NCBI RefSeq assembly: GCF_036169555.1
Contig: NZ_CP108032.1
Span: 5,890,001-5,954,000, forward strand
From: Streptomyces sp. NBC_00306
GTDB lineage: Bacteria > Actinomycetota > Actinomycetes > Streptomycetales > Streptomycetaceae
Length of the DNA stretch: 64,000 nucleotides
Reading direction: 5' to 3'
The position numbers and the translations under genes are program-made. The notes beneath the pieces are model-generated. The model did no database searches, was not told the DNA's origin, and worked only from the letters and a program-made list of their open reading frames with translations. This document shows, piece by piece, positions 17,137-26,640 of the stretch. Every line of letters starts with the position of its first letter. The first letter of the stretch is position 1.

Positions 17137-18696
17137 ATGCCGCCCACGCTCGCCTCGCTCGTCCAGCACTCGGCGCTCAAACTCACCGTGCGCTCCGGGG
17201 AGGACCGGCTCGAGACGCCCGTGCGCTGGGCCCACGTCAGCGAGCTCGCCGACCCGGTGCCGTACATGGAGGGCGGCGAACTGCTGCTCGTCACGGCGAT
17301 GACCCTGGACGCCGAGGACCCCGAGGCCATGCGCCGCTATGTGCGCAGGCTGGTGGGCGCCGGTGTCGTCGGGCTCGGCTTCGCGGTCGGCGTGTACTAC
17401 GAGGACATCCCGGACGCGCTGCTCGACGCGGCGAAGGCGGAGGATTTCCCGCTCCTCGCCGTGCCGCGCCGCACACCCTTCCTCGCCATCAGCAAGGCGG
17501 TCTCCGCGGCGATCGCGGCCGACCAGTACCGCGCTGTGACCGCCGGCTTCGAGGTCCAGCGGGAACTGACCCGGGCAGCGCTGGCCGAGGGCCCCGGCGC
17601 GGTCGTCGCCAAACTGGCCGCCCACGTCGACGGCTGGGCCGCGCTGTACGACGCATCGGGCTCCGTCGTCGCGGCCTCGCCCGAGTGGGCCGCGCGGCGG
17701 GCGGCCCGCCTCACCGGGGACGTGGAACGGCTGCGGGAGCGGGCGGCGCCCGCGAGCGCGGTCGTCGGCGACACCGACGACGACCGCGTCGAACTCCAGT
17801 CGCTCGGCAGCGGACGGCGGGTGCGCGGTGCGCTGGCCGTCGGCACGGGCGCGCCACTGGGCACCGCGTCGCGGTACGCCGTCCACTCGGCCGTCGCCCT
17901 GCTCACCCTGTCCACGGAGCGCTCGCGAGCGTTCCAGGAGGCGGAGCAGCGGCTCGGCGCCGCGGTGCTGCGGATGCTGCTGTCCGGTCAGCCCGACCAT
18001 GCGCGCGCGGTCGCCGGAGACCTCTACGGCGGGCTGCTCGACGCACCTTTCCGGCTGCTGATCGCCGAGCCGGCGGGGGAGCAGGCGCCGGGCGCGGAGC
18101 AGCCCCTCCAGGCTTTCGCCGACATGCTGGAATCGGCGGCGGCGCGTGCGGCCGAGCCGGTGCTCGCGGTGCCGGACACGGAGGACCGGCTGGTGGTGCT
18201 GGCCGCGGACGGCGGCGCCGTGGTCACCGCCTGCACGGCGGCGTACGGCGAACAGGAGTCCGACGACGCAGCGCTGGTCGTCGGACTCTCGGCCCCCACC
18301 GGACCGATAGCGGCGGCGGGCGCCTACAAGCAGTGCGAGCAGGCGCTCTCGGTCGCCCGGCGGCGCGGCCGGGCCCTCGTCGAGCACGAGGAACTGGCGG
18401 CGGGATCGATCCTCCCGCTGCTCGCGGACGACGCGGTACGGGCGTTCGCGGACGGCATGCTGCGGGCGCTCTACGAGCACGACGCGACCGGGCGGGGCGA
18501 TCTGGTGGCCTCGCTGCGGGCGTGGCTCTCGCGGCACGGCCAGTGGGACGCGGCGGCGGCGGACCTCGGCGTGCACCGTCACACCTTGCGGTACCGGATG
18601 CGGCGGGTGGAGGAGATCCTCGGGCGGTCGCTGGACGACCCGGACGTCCGGATGGAGTTGTGGCTGGCGCTGAAGACGTCGGCCGGTTCCGCCTGA
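17137..18696 (+). CDS. PucR-family transcriptional regulator
   Basis: Regulator of 519 residues. The N-terminal PucR sensory domain (about 1-125) contains VRWAHVSELADPVPYMEGGE and LLLVTAM. A middle GGDEF-like/CdaR-type region follows, and a C-terminal helix-turn-helix (about 470-515) contains HRHTLRYRMRRVEEILG. Family members respond to purine, polyamine or amino-acid catabolism. Given gabT upstream and a semialdehyde dehydrogenase downstream, regulating GABA/polyamine degradation is a reasonable guess, not shown. The ATG at 17137 matches the family N-terminus; the open frame further upstream belongs to no protein. Confidence 0.9.
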   Translation: MPPTLASLVQHSALKLTVRSGEDRLETPVRWAHVSELADPVPYMEGGELLLVTAMTLDAEDPEAMRRYVRRLVGAGVVGLGFAVGVYYEDIPDALLDAAKAEDFPLLAVPRRTPFLAISKAVSAAIAADQYRAVTAGFEVQRELTRAALAEGPGAVVAKLAAHVDGWAALYDASGSVVAASPEWAARRAARLTGDVERLRERAAPASAVVGDTDDDRVELQSLGSGRRVRGALAVGTGAPLGTASRYAVHSAVALLTLSTERSRAFQEAEQRLGAAVLRMLLSGQPDHARAVAGDLYGGLLDAPFRLLIAEPAGEQAPGAEQPLQAFADMLESAAARAAEPVLAVPDTEDRLVVLAADGGAVVTACTAAYGEQESDDAALVVGLSAPTGPIAAAGAYKQCEQALSVARRRGRALVEHEELAAGSILPLLADDAVRAFADGMLRALYEHDATGRGDLVASLRAWLSRHGQWDAAAADLGVHRHTLRYRMRRVEEILGRSLDDPDVRMELWLALKTSAGSA

Positions 18697-18917
18697 ACCG
18701 TCGGCCGTTCCGGGTGCGCGGACGGCCCGACCCCTCGAACTCCGCGACGCCCGGACTCCCGAACTCGCGGAATTCGGCCACTCCTTGAAAGATTTTCCCT
18801 TTCGGTGCCCGAACTCGGGCAGAAATCTGGCACTCGGTCGCCGAAATGCCTAGTGTCCTGCCTCGTGGTCGCCGGCGTCGGGGGTTCCTGTGCGCCGTCC
18901 AGGGACGAGAAGGACCG

Positions 18918-19922
18918 ATGACACGACGCGCTGCCTCATCCGGCACATCCGCATCCGGCACATCCGCTGCCTGCACCTCTGCCGAAACTCTCGCCGGCGC
19001 CGGAACCGGGGTCGACGGGGTTTCCGCCCCCGACCGCCGGATCTCCGGAGCCGTCTGGGCGGCGCTCGCCATCGTCTACGTCGTCTGGGGCTCCACGTAC
19101 CTCGGCATCCGCATCGTGGTCGAGACGATGCCGCCCTTCCTGTCCGCCGGCGCGCGCTTCGTCGTCGCGGGACTCGTCCTCGGAGCGCTCGTGGCCTGGC
19201 GGCAGGGCCCGTCCGCGCTCAAGGTCACCCGCAGGCAGCTGGCGTCCGCCGCGATGGTCGGCCTGCTGCTCCTGCTCGGCGGCAACGGCCTCGTCGTTCT
19301 CGCCGAGACAACGGTGCCCTCGGGCCTCGCCGCGCTGCTGATCGCCGTCGTACCGGCCTGGGTCGTCGTCCTGCGCAGGGCGTCCGGCGAACGGCCCGGC
19401 CTCGGGGCGTACTGCGGCGTCCTCCTCGGACTGGCGGGCCTCGCGGTTCTGACGCTGCCCGGCCTCAGCGGTGATGTACAGCTGTGGGGCGTCCTCACGG
19501 TGATCGTCGGGACCCTGATGTGGTCGGTCGGCTCGTTCTCCTCGTCGCGCATCCCGATGCCGGCGAACCCCTTCGCCGCGAGTGCGTACGAGATGGTGGC
19601 GGGCGGCATCGGCTGCGCGCTGGTGGGCCTCGGCCGCGGGGAGCAGCACGGCTTCGTCCTCGGCGAGGTCTCGGCCCGCTCCTGGACGGCGCTCGCGTAT
19701 CTGGTGGTGTTCGGCTCGATCGTGGCGTTCACGGCATACGCGTGGCTGCTGCACTCGGCCCCGCTGTCGCTGGTGGCGACGTACGCGTACGTCAATCCGG
19801 TGGTGGCGGTGCTGCTCGGTGCGCTGATCCTGAACGAGGAGCTGTCGTGGCCGATCGCGCTGGGAGGAGCGGTGGTGGTGGCGGGGGTGTGCCTGATCGT
19901 CTCGACGGAACGTCGGCGGTGA
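18918..19922 (+). CDS. EamA/DMT-superfamily transporter
   Basis: Predicted inner-membrane exporter of 334 residues with ten hydrophobic helices in two EamA repeats. Typical features are AIVYVVWGSTYLGIRI and FLSAGARFVVAG in the first half and LSLVATYAYVNPVVAVLLGA with NEELSWPIALGGAVVVAG in the second. The first 48 residues are Thr/Ser/Ala-rich and non-membrane. Start ATG 18918 follows GAGAAGGA; an in-frame ATG at 18846 lacks a site. Substrates of this superfamily are usually small metabolites or amino acids. Neighbouring GABA metabolism genes suggest an amine-related substrate but do not prove it. Confidence 0.88.
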   Translation: MTRRAASSGTSASGTSAACTSAETLAGAGTGVDGVSAPDRRISGAVWAALAIVYVVWGSTYLGIRIVVETMPPFLSAGARFVVAGLVLGALVAWRQGPSALKVTRRQLASAAMVGLLLLLGGNGLVVLAETTVPSGLAALLIAVVPAWVVVLRRASGERPGLGAYCGVLLGLAGLAVLTLPGLSGDVQLWGVLTVIVGTLMWSVGSFSSSRIPMPANPFAASAYEMVAGGIGCALVGLGRGEQHGFVLGEVSARSWTALAYLVVFGSIVAFTAYAWLLHSAPLSLVATYAYVNPVVAVLLGALILNEELSWPIALGGAVVVAGVCLIVSTERRR

Positions 19923-20137
19923 GGCGGGGGTGGTGGCAGGGAACGGCGGGTTCTGCCGCCGCACGATCCGCACGATCCCCGGGGCCCGTTCGCCGCGTCG
20001 TCCAAGGGGGCTGCCACCCGCACGACAAAGCGGCGGGGGCGGGCCCGACAACACTCCATCGCGGACAAACGCCAGGACGGCCTCCCGCCCCTACCGTGGG
20101 GCGCAGACATCCCCATCTATCTCGGAAGGGCCGGGAC

Positions 20138-21583
20138 ATGACTTCCACCCACGCCTTCTGGCTCGCCGGCCGTCAGGCCACCGGTGAGGCCACCTTCGAC
20201 GTCACCTCCCCCTGGGACGGACGGCTCGTCGGTCAGGTCTCCGTCCCGACCGAGGCCCAGGTCGAGGAGGCGGTCGCCGCCGCGTACGCCGTGCGCGACG
20301 AGTTCGCCGCCACCCCCGCCCACGTACGCGCCGCCGCCCTCGACCACGTGTCGCGCCGGCTCGTCGAGCGCACCGAGGAGATCGCGCAGCTCATCTCCGC
20401 CGAGAACGGCAAGCCCGTCAAGTGGGCCCGCGGCGAGGTCGGCCGTGCCGTGTCCGTCTTCCGGTTCGCCGCCGAGGAGGCTCGCCGCTTCAACGGTGGC
20501 GAGGCCCAGCGCCTGGACACCGACGCCGGCGGCCAGGGCCGTCTCGCGCTCACCCGCCGCTTCCCCAAGGGTGTCGTCCTCGGGATCGCGCCGTTCAACT
20601 TCCCGCTGAACCTCTGCGCGCACAAGATCGCCCCGGCGATCGCCGTCGGCGCGCCGATCATCCTCAAGCCCGCGCCCGCCACCCCGCTCTCCGGCCTGAT
20701 CATCGGCGAGCTGCTCGCCGAGACCGAGCTGCCCGCGGGCTCCTGGTCCGTGCTGCCGGTGCCGAACGACAAGATGCCCGCCCTCGTCCAGGACGAGCGG
20801 CTGCCGGTCATCTCCTTCACCGGTTCCGACAAGGTCGGCTTCGCGATCATGGACTCCGTGCCGCGCAAGCACTGCACCCTGGAGCTCGGCGGCAACGGCG
20901 CGGCCGTGGTCCTCGGCGACTTCGCCTCCGAGAAGGACCTGGACTGGGCGGCGACCCGTATCGCCACCTTCTCCAACTACCAGGGCGGCCAGTCCTGCAT
21001 CTCCGTGCAGCGCGTCATTGCCGACGCCTCCGTCCACGACCGCCTGGTCCCCAAGATCGTCGCGGCGGTCGAGGCCCAGGTCACCGGTGACCCGTCCGAC
21101 GACGCCACCGATGTCGGCCCCCTCGTCAGCGAGGACGCCGCGAAGCGCGTCGAGGCGTGGGTCGACGAGGCCGTGCAGGCGGGCGCCACGCTCCTGGCCG
21201 GCGGCAAGCGTGACGGTGCGTCGTACGCGCCGACCGTCCTCGCCGACGTCCCCGCCGACTCCACCATCGCCTGCGAGGAGGTCTTCGGGCCCGTCCTCAC
21301 CATCCGCAAGGTGGACGGCGAGGCCGAGGCCTTCGCCGCGGTCAACGACTCCAAGTACGGCCTTCAGGCAGGCGTGTTCACCCACGACGTACAGACCGCC
21401 TTCCGTGCCCACCGCGCGCTGGAGGTCGGCGGCGTGATCATCGGCGATGTGCCGTCCTACCGCGCGGACCAGATGCCGTACGGCGGAGCCAAGCAGTCCG
21501 GTGTCGGCCGCGAGGGCGTGGCCTTCGCGATGGACGACTACACGTACGAGCGGGTTCTGGTCCTCACTGGACTGGCCCTGTAG
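20138..21583 (+). CDS. Aldehyde dehydrogenase, succinate-semialdehyde type
   Basis: NAD(P)-dependent aldehyde dehydrogenase of 481 residues. Catalytic Cys287 is in YQGGQSCISVQR and Glu249 in HCTLELGGNG; FNFPLNLCAHK and IILKPAPATPLSG line the cofactor site. It is shorter and distinct from the dehydrogenase at 2502. Nearby gabT and the PucR regulator make succinate semialdehyde the likely substrate, which would send GABA carbon into the TCA cycle; other short aldehydes are possible. ATG at 20138 follows GGAAGGGCC. It ends with a strong hairpin at 21603. Confidence 0.88.
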   Translation: MTSTHAFWLAGRQATGEATFDVTSPWDGRLVGQVSVPTEAQVEEAVAAAYAVRDEFAATPAHVRAAALDHVSRRLVERTEEIAQLISAENGKPVKWARGEVGRAVSVFRFAAEEARRFNGGEAQRLDTDAGGQGRLALTRRFPKGVVLGIAPFNFPLNLCAHKIAPAIAVGAPIILKPAPATPLSGLIIGELLAETELPAGSWSVLPVPNDKMPALVQDERLPVISFTGSDKVGFAIMDSVPRKHCTLELGGNGAAVVLGDFASEKDLDWAATRIATFSNYQGGQSCISVQRVIADASVHDRLVPKIVAAVEAQVTGDPSDDATDVGPLVSEDAAKRVEAWVDEAVQAGATLLAGGKRDGASYAPTVLADVPADSTIACEEVFGPVLTIRKVDGEAEAFAAVNDSKYGLQAGVFTHDVQTAFRAHRALEVGGVIIGDVPSYRADQMPYGGAKQSGVGREGVAFAMDDYTYERVLVLTGLAL

Positions 21584-21602
21584 CGCCCGTACGTCACCGA
21601 CC

Positions 21603-21637
21603 ACGGCCGGAGCCCACTGTGCGGGGGCTCCGGCCGT
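21603..21637 (+). terminator. Hairpin terminator
   Basis: ACGGCCGGAGCCC pairs perfectly with GGGCTCCGGCCGT (13 bp) around a 9-base loop, 20 bp after the aldehyde dehydrogenase stop. Confidence 0.75.
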
Positions 21638-21790
21638 TCCCGTACCCCGTCGGAGGGGGCTTTCGGTGCGGCACGCGGACTGGTGGAGCGCGCGGTAATC
21701 GGGTACTACGAACGAGTAGCACCGGCCGGTAAAGGCGCTTCCGTGCCCCGGCCCATGCCCCCGGCCCCGACTCGCGGCGAGGTGAGCCTC

Positions 21791-23734
21791 ATGACCGCAC
21801 CACTCGAGAAAAACCGTCCCAAGGTCAGCGAGCGTGAAGCACGACAGGTCGCCGAAGCCGCGCGCGAGAAGGACTGGCGCAAGCCGAGCTTCGCCAAGGA
21901 ACTGTTCCTCGGCCGCTTCCGGCTCGACCTGATCCATCCGCATCCCATGCCCGCCGGCGAGGACGCCCGCCGCGGCGAGGAATTCCTCGCGAAACTGCGC
22001 GACTTCTGCGAGACCCGGATCGACGGCGCGCTCATCGAGCGCGAGGCGCGGATCCCCGACGAGGTGATCGACGGGCTCAAGGAGCTCGGCGCCCTCGGTA
22101 TGAAGATCGACATCAAGTACGGCGGCCTCGGCCTCACCCAGGTGTACTACAACAAGGCCCTGGCGCTCGTCGGCTCCGCCAACCCCGCGATCGGCGCGCT
22201 CCTGTCGGCGCACCAGTCGATCGGCGTACCGCAGCCCCTGAAGATCTTCGGCACGCAGGAGCAGAAGGACGCGTTCCTGCCGCGCCTTGCCCGTACCGAT
22301 ATCTCCGCCTTCCTGCTGACCGAGCCGGACGTCGGCTCGGACCCCGCCCGTCTCGCCACCACCGCCGTCCCCGACGGCGACGACTACATCCTCGACGGCG
22401 TCAAGCTCTGGACCACCAACGGCGTCGTCGCCGACCTCCTCGTCGTGATGGCCCGTGTGCCCAAGTCCGAGGGGCACAAGGGCGGCATCACCGCCTTCGT
22501 CGTCGAAGCCGCGAGCGAGGGCATCACCGTCGAGAACCGGAACGCCTTCATGGGCCTGCGCGGCCTGGAGAACGGCGTCACCCGCTTCCACAAGGTCCGC
22601 GTCCCGGCCGCCAACCGCATCGGCGCCGAAGGTGCCGGACTCAAGATCGCCCTCACCACGCTCAACACGGGCCGGCTCTCGCTGCCCGCGATGTGTGTCG
22701 GAGCGGGCAAGTGGTGCCTGAAGATCGCCCGTGAATGGTCGGCGGTGCGCGAGCAGTGGGGCAGGCCGGTCGCCAAGCACGAGGCCGTCGGCGCGAAGAT
22801 CTCCTTCATCGCGGCGACCACCTTCGCGCTGGAGGCGGTGCTCGACCTCTCGTCCCAGATGGCCGACGAGGACCGCAACGACATCCGTATCGAGGCGGCG
22901 CTCGCCAAGCTCTACGGCTCCGAGATGGCCTGGCTGATGGCGGACGAGCTGGTGCAGATCCGCGGCGGCCGCGGCTTCGAGACCGCCGACTCGCTGGCGG
23001 CGCGCGGCGAACGGGCCGTCCCCGCCGAGCAGATGCTGCGCGACCTGCGCATCAACCGCATCTTCGAGGGCTCCACCGAGATCATGCATCTGCTGATCGC
23101 CCGCGAGGCCGTCGACGCGCATCTCGCCGTGGCCGGGGACATCATCGACCCCGACAAGACGCTCGGCGACAAGGCGAGGGCCGGCGCCAACGCGGCGGCC
23201 TTCTACGCCCGCTGGCTGCCGAAGCTGGTCACCGGTCCGGGTCAACTACCGCGCACGTACAACGAATTCCACCCGCCCGGGCACCCGGATCTGTCCGGAC
23301 ACCTGCGCTACGTCGAGCGTTCGGCCCGCAAGCTCGCCCGCTCGACGTTCTACGCGATGTCCCGCTGGCAGGGCCGCATGGAGACGAAGCAGGGCTTCCT
23401 CGGCCGGATCGTCGACATCGGAGCCGAACTGTTCGCGATGAGCGCGGCCTGCGTACGTGCCGAACTGCTGCGCACCACCGAGGCGCACGGCCGTGAGGCG
23501 TACCAGCTGGCCGACGTGTTCTGCCGGCAGTCCCGCATCCGGGTCGAGGAACTCTTCACCCGTCTGTGGTCGAACACCGACGACCTCGACAACAAGGTCG
23601 TGGGCGGTGTGCTGTCCGGCACGTACACCTGGCTGGAGGAGGGCATCGTCGACCCGAGCGGCGAAGGCCCCTGGATCGCGGACGCGACCCCGGGCCCGGC
23701 GCAGCGGGAGAATGTCCACCGCCCCATCCGCTGA
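21791..23734 (+). CDS. Acyl-CoA dehydrogenase family protein, long form
   Basis: Flavin-dependent acyl-CoA dehydrogenase of 647 residues, longer than the usual roughly 380 because of a C-terminal extension of about 200 residues, as in very-long-chain-type enzymes. The acyl-CoA dehydrogenase core spans about 80-470, with LLTEPDVGSDPARLATTA (middle domain), FMGLRGLENGVTRFHKVRV and the C-terminal signature NRIFEGSTEIMHLLIARE containing the expected catalytic Glu region. Probably acts in fatty-acid beta-oxidation in the cytoplasm. ATG 21791 follows GAGGTGAG; an upstream in-frame ATG at 21683 has no site. A 13-bp hairpin follows. Confidence 0.9.
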   Translation: MTAPLEKNRPKVSEREARQVAEAAREKDWRKPSFAKELFLGRFRLDLIHPHPMPAGEDARRGEEFLAKLRDFCETRIDGALIEREARIPDEVIDGLKELGALGMKIDIKYGGLGLTQVYYNKALALVGSANPAIGALLSAHQSIGVPQPLKIFGTQEQKDAFLPRLARTDISAFLLTEPDVGSDPARLATTAVPDGDDYILDGVKLWTTNGVVADLLVVMARVPKSEGHKGGITAFVVEAASEGITVENRNAFMGLRGLENGVTRFHKVRVPAANRIGAEGAGLKIALTTLNTGRLSLPAMCVGAGKWCLKIAREWSAVREQWGRPVAKHEAVGAKISFIAATTFALEAVLDLSSQMADEDRNDIRIEAALAKLYGSEMAWLMADELVQIRGGRGFETADSLAARGERAVPAEQMLRDLRINRIFEGSTEIMHLLIAREAVDAHLAVAGDIIDPDKTLGDKARAGANAAAFYARWLPKLVTGPGQLPRTYNEFHPPGHPDLSGHLRYVERSARKLARSTFYAMSRWQGRMETKQGFLGRIVDIGAELFAMSAACVRAELLRTTEAHGREAYQLADVFCRQSRIRVEELFTRLWSNTDDLDNKVVGGVLSGTYTWLEEGIVDPSGEGPWIADATPGPAQRENVHRPIR

Positions 23735-23747
23735 CCCGTGCGCGCCC

Positions 23748-23795
23748 GGTGCCCCGGCCGTCGTCGATCTCCGGATCAGCGGCGGCCGGGGCACC
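23748..23795 (+). terminator. Hairpin terminator
   Basis: GGTGCCCCGGCCG and CGGCCGGGGCACC form a perfect 13-bp stem with a 22-base loop, 14 bp after the acyl-CoA dehydrogenase stop. Confidence 0.65.
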
Positions 23796-23913
23796 GACGC
23801 GCCGACCGGCATCCGGTGCCCGGCCGTGCACGCGGCCCCCGTTCACCCGGCCCGGGCGCCGGTTCGCGGGACGCACTGTCCGACCGCACAGCGGATGCGG
23901 CCACAATGGGGGG

Positions 23914-25164
23914 ATGAGCGACAGCCCATCCCCTCTCGCCGACCCCCATATCGCCTTCGATCCGTCCGAAGGCCGCCGGGACATCGTCGTCCTCGGCTCC
24001 ACCGGGTCCATCGGCACGCAGGCCATCGACCTGGTCCTGCGCAACCCCGACCGCTTCCGCGTCACCGCGCTCTCCGCCGCCGGCGGACGGGTCGGGCTCC
24101 TGGCCGAGCAGGCCCGGCAGCTGCGGGTCGACACGGTGGCCGTGGCACGCGAGGACGCCGTGCCCGCGCTGCGCGAGGCGCTCGCGGGGCAGTACGGCAC
24201 CGAGCCCCTGCCGGAGATCCTCGCCGGGCCGGACGCCGCCACCCAGCTCGCCGCCTCCGCCTGCCACACCGTGCTCAACGGCATCACCGGCTCCATCGGC
24301 CTCGCCCCGACCCTTGCCGCGCTCGAGGCGGGCCGCACTCTCGCCCTCGCCAACAAGGAGTCGCTCATCGTCGGCGGGCCGTTGGTGAAGGCGCTCGCCG
24401 CGCCCGGCCAGATCATCCCGGTCGACTCCGAGCACGCGGCACTCTTCCAGGCGCTGGCCGCGGGCACCCGGGCCGATGTGCGCAAGCTCGTCGTCACCGC
24501 GTCGGGCGGCCCCTTCCGCGGCCGGACCCGCGCGGAACTGGCGAACGTCACCCCCGACGACGCCCTCGCGCACCCCACCTGGGCGATGGGCCCGGTGATC
24601 ACCATCAACAGCGCGACGCTGGTCAACAAGGGACTGGAGGTCATCGAGGCGCACCTCCTCTACGACATCCCGTTCGACCGCATCGAGGTCGTCGTCCACC
24701 CTCAGTCCTATGTCCACTCGATGGTGGAGTTCACGGACGGATCGACCATCGCCCAGGCCACCCCGCCCGACATGCGCGGACCGATCGCCGTCGGCATCGG
24801 CTGGCCCGAGCGGGTCCCGGGCGCCGCCCCGGCTTTCGACTGGACCACGGCGTCGACCTGGGAGTTCTTCCCGCTGGACACCGAGGCGTTCCCGTCCGTC
24901 GGACTCGCCCGGCACGTGGGGCAGCTGGGCGGCACGGCGCCGGCGGTGTTCAATGCCGCGAACGAGGAGTGCGTCGACGCGTTTCTCGCAGGGCGGCTGC
25001 CGTTCAACGGAATCCTGGATACGGTCACCGAAGTCGTCACCGAACACGGAGTGCCCGCCGAGGGAACCCGGCTGACGGTGTCGGACGTCCTGGAAGCGGA
25101 GACCTGGGCCCGGGCGAGGGCCCGGGAACTGGCAGTGAAGGCTACGGCGGAGGCTCGCGCATGA
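23914..25164 (+). CDS. dxr: 1-deoxy-D-xylulose 5-phosphate reductoisomerase
   Basis: Second enzyme of the non-mevalonate isoprenoid pathway, making 2-C-methyl-D-erythritol 4-phosphate with NADPH. Protein of 416 residues. The NADPH-binding motif is VVLGSTGSIGTQAIDLV. ANKESLIVGG, VDSEHAALFQAL, TASGGPFRG and NEECVDAFLAG provide metal and substrate residues. ATG 23914 is preceded by GGGG. It overlaps the M50 protease gene by 4 bp (ATGA) and lies 1.5 kb from ispG of the same pathway. Confidence 0.96.
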   Translation: MSDSPSPLADPHIAFDPSEGRRDIVVLGSTGSIGTQAIDLVLRNPDRFRVTALSAAGGRVGLLAEQARQLRVDTVAVAREDAVPALREALAGQYGTEPLPEILAGPDAATQLAASACHTVLNGITGSIGLAPTLAALEAGRTLALANKESLIVGGPLVKALAAPGQIIPVDSEHAALFQALAAGTRADVRKLVVTASGGPFRGRTRAELANVTPDDALAHPTWAMGPVITINSATLVNKGLEVIEAHLLYDIPFDRIEVVVHPQSYVHSMVEFTDGSTIAQATPPDMRGPIAVGIGWPERVPGAAPAFDWTTASTWEFFPLDTEAFPSVGLARHVGQLGGTAPAVFNAANEECVDAFLAGRLPFNGILDTVTEVVTEHGVPAEGTRLTVSDVLEAETWARARARELAVKATAEARA

Positions 25165-26462
25165 CGATTCTGTTGACGGTCCTCGGCATAGCTCTCTTCG
25201 CAGTGGGGCTGCTGATCTCCATCGCCTGGCACGAGCTCGGCCACCTTTCCACGGCCAAGCTCTTCGGCATCCGCGTCCCCCAGTACATGGTCGGCTTCGG
25301 CCCGACCATCTGGTCGCGGCACAAGGGCGAGACGGAGTACGGCATCAAGGCCATCCCCATGGGCGGCTACATCCGCATGATCGGGATGTTCCCGCCCGGC
25401 GAGGACGGCCGGCTGGAGGCGCGGTCGACGTCGCCCTGGCGCGGAATGATCGAGGACGCCCGCTCGGCGGCCTTCGAGGAACTGAAGCCCGGGGACGAGA
25501 AGCGGCTCTTCTACACGCGCAAGCCCTGGAAGCGCGTGATCGTGATGTTCGCCGGGCCGTTCATGAACCTGATCCTCGCCGTCGCGATCTTCCTCGGGGT
25601 GGCGATGACCTTCGGCTTCGCGACCCAGACCACCGAGGTCGCCGGGGTCCAGAAGTGCGTCATCTCCCAGAGCGAGAACCGTGACACCTGCGCCAAGGGC
25701 GACCCGGTCTCGCCCGCCGAGGCCGCCGGGCTGAAGACGGGCGACAAGATCGTCGCCTTCAACGGCAAGCCGGTCGACGACTGGGCCACCCTGTCGAACC
25801 GCATCCGCGAGACCATCGGCCCGGCCACCATCACCGTCGAGCGCGGCGGACAGGAGCAGGTCCTCGAGGCCACGCTCGCCAAGAACTCGGTGGCCAAGAA
25901 GAACGCCGACGGCGAGGTCGTCCCCGGGCAGTACGTCCCCGCGGGCTACCTCGGCTTCGCCGCCAAGACCGAGATCCTGCCGCTGTCCTTCCCCGATTCG
26001 GTCGACCGCATGGGCGACATGATCGAGAACGGTGTCGAGTCCATGGTGGCGCTGCCCGCCAAGGTCCCGGACCTGTGGAACGCCGCCTTCAGCGACGGCG
26101 ACCGCAAGGACGACTCCCCGGTGGGCGTGGTCGGTGCGGCCCGTATCAGCGGTGAGGTGATGAACCTCGACGCACCGGCACAGAACCTGATCGCGATGTT
26201 CATGATGCTGCTCGCCGGCTTCAACCTGTCGCTGTTCCTGTTCAACATGCTGCCGCTGCTGCCGCTGGACGGCGGTCATATCGCGGGCGCCCTGTGGGAG
26301 TCCGTACGCCGCAATCTCGCCAAGCTGTTCCGGCGCCCCGATCCCGGCCCCTTCGACGTGGCCAAGCTGATGCCGGTCGCCTACGTGGTCGCGGGCATCT
26401 TCATCTGCTTCACCCTGCTCGTCCTGGTCGCCGACATCGTCAACCCCGTCAAGATCAGCTGA
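25161..26462 (+). CDS. Site-2-type M50 intramembrane metalloprotease (RseP/Rip1-like)
   Basis: Zinc intramembrane protease of 433 residues. The HExxH motif is HELGH (His24, Glu25, His28) in the first transmembrane helix, and the third zinc ligand lies in PLLPLDGGH near residue 370. An internal PDZ region is recognisable at AAGLKTGDKIVAFNGKPVDDW. Relatives cut anti-sigma factors or other membrane proteins to release signalling fragments. Translationally coupled to dxr, the usual actinobacterial order dxr-rip-ispG. An 11-bp hairpin follows. Confidence 0.93.
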   Translation: MTILLTVLGIALFAVGLLISIAWHELGHLSTAKLFGIRVPQYMVGFGPTIWSRHKGETEYGIKAIPMGGYIRMIGMFPPGEDGRLEARSTSPWRGMIEDARSAAFEELKPGDEKRLFYTRKPWKRVIVMFAGPFMNLILAVAIFLGVAMTFGFATQTTEVAGVQKCVISQSENRDTCAKGDPVSPAEAAGLKTGDKIVAFNGKPVDDWATLSNRIRETIGPATITVERGGQEQVLEATLAKNSVAKKNADGEVVPGQYVPAGYLGFAAKTEILPLSFPDSVDRMGDMIENGVESMVALPAKVPDLWNAAFSDGDRKDDSPVGVVGAARISGEVMNLDAPAQNLIAMFMMLLAGFNLSLFLFNMLPLLPLDGGHIAGALWESVRRNLAKLFRRPDPGPFDVAKLMPVAYVVAGIFICFTLLVLVADIVNPVKIS

Positions 26463-26493
26463 GCGGATCCGCCGCGGCGGAAAGGTACGGAGA

Positions 26494-26520
26494 CGGCCGG
26501 ACACCCTATGTGTCCGGCCG
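26494..26520 (+). terminator. Hairpin terminator
   Basis: CGGCCGGACAC and GTGTCCGGCCG form a perfect 11-bp stem with a CCTAT loop, 31 bp after the protease stop and followed by CTCACCTTTT. It separates dxr-rip from ispG transcription at least partly. Confidence 0.75.
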
Positions 26521-26640
26521 CTCACCTTTTCGGGGTGTTTGCCTGCGCGATGTGCTGACGACAACCCGGGTGCCGTAATCTCGACTGCTGGAGCCCGCCG
26601 ATCTCGGGACCTCGATCCACTCCTTGGGGTTGCACAGCAG

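Noticed and set aside
20117..23245. Minus-strand open frame of 1,042 codons opposite the dehydrogenase genes
   Set aside because: Crosses two well-supported plus-strand genes and a terminator; a GC-bias shadow.
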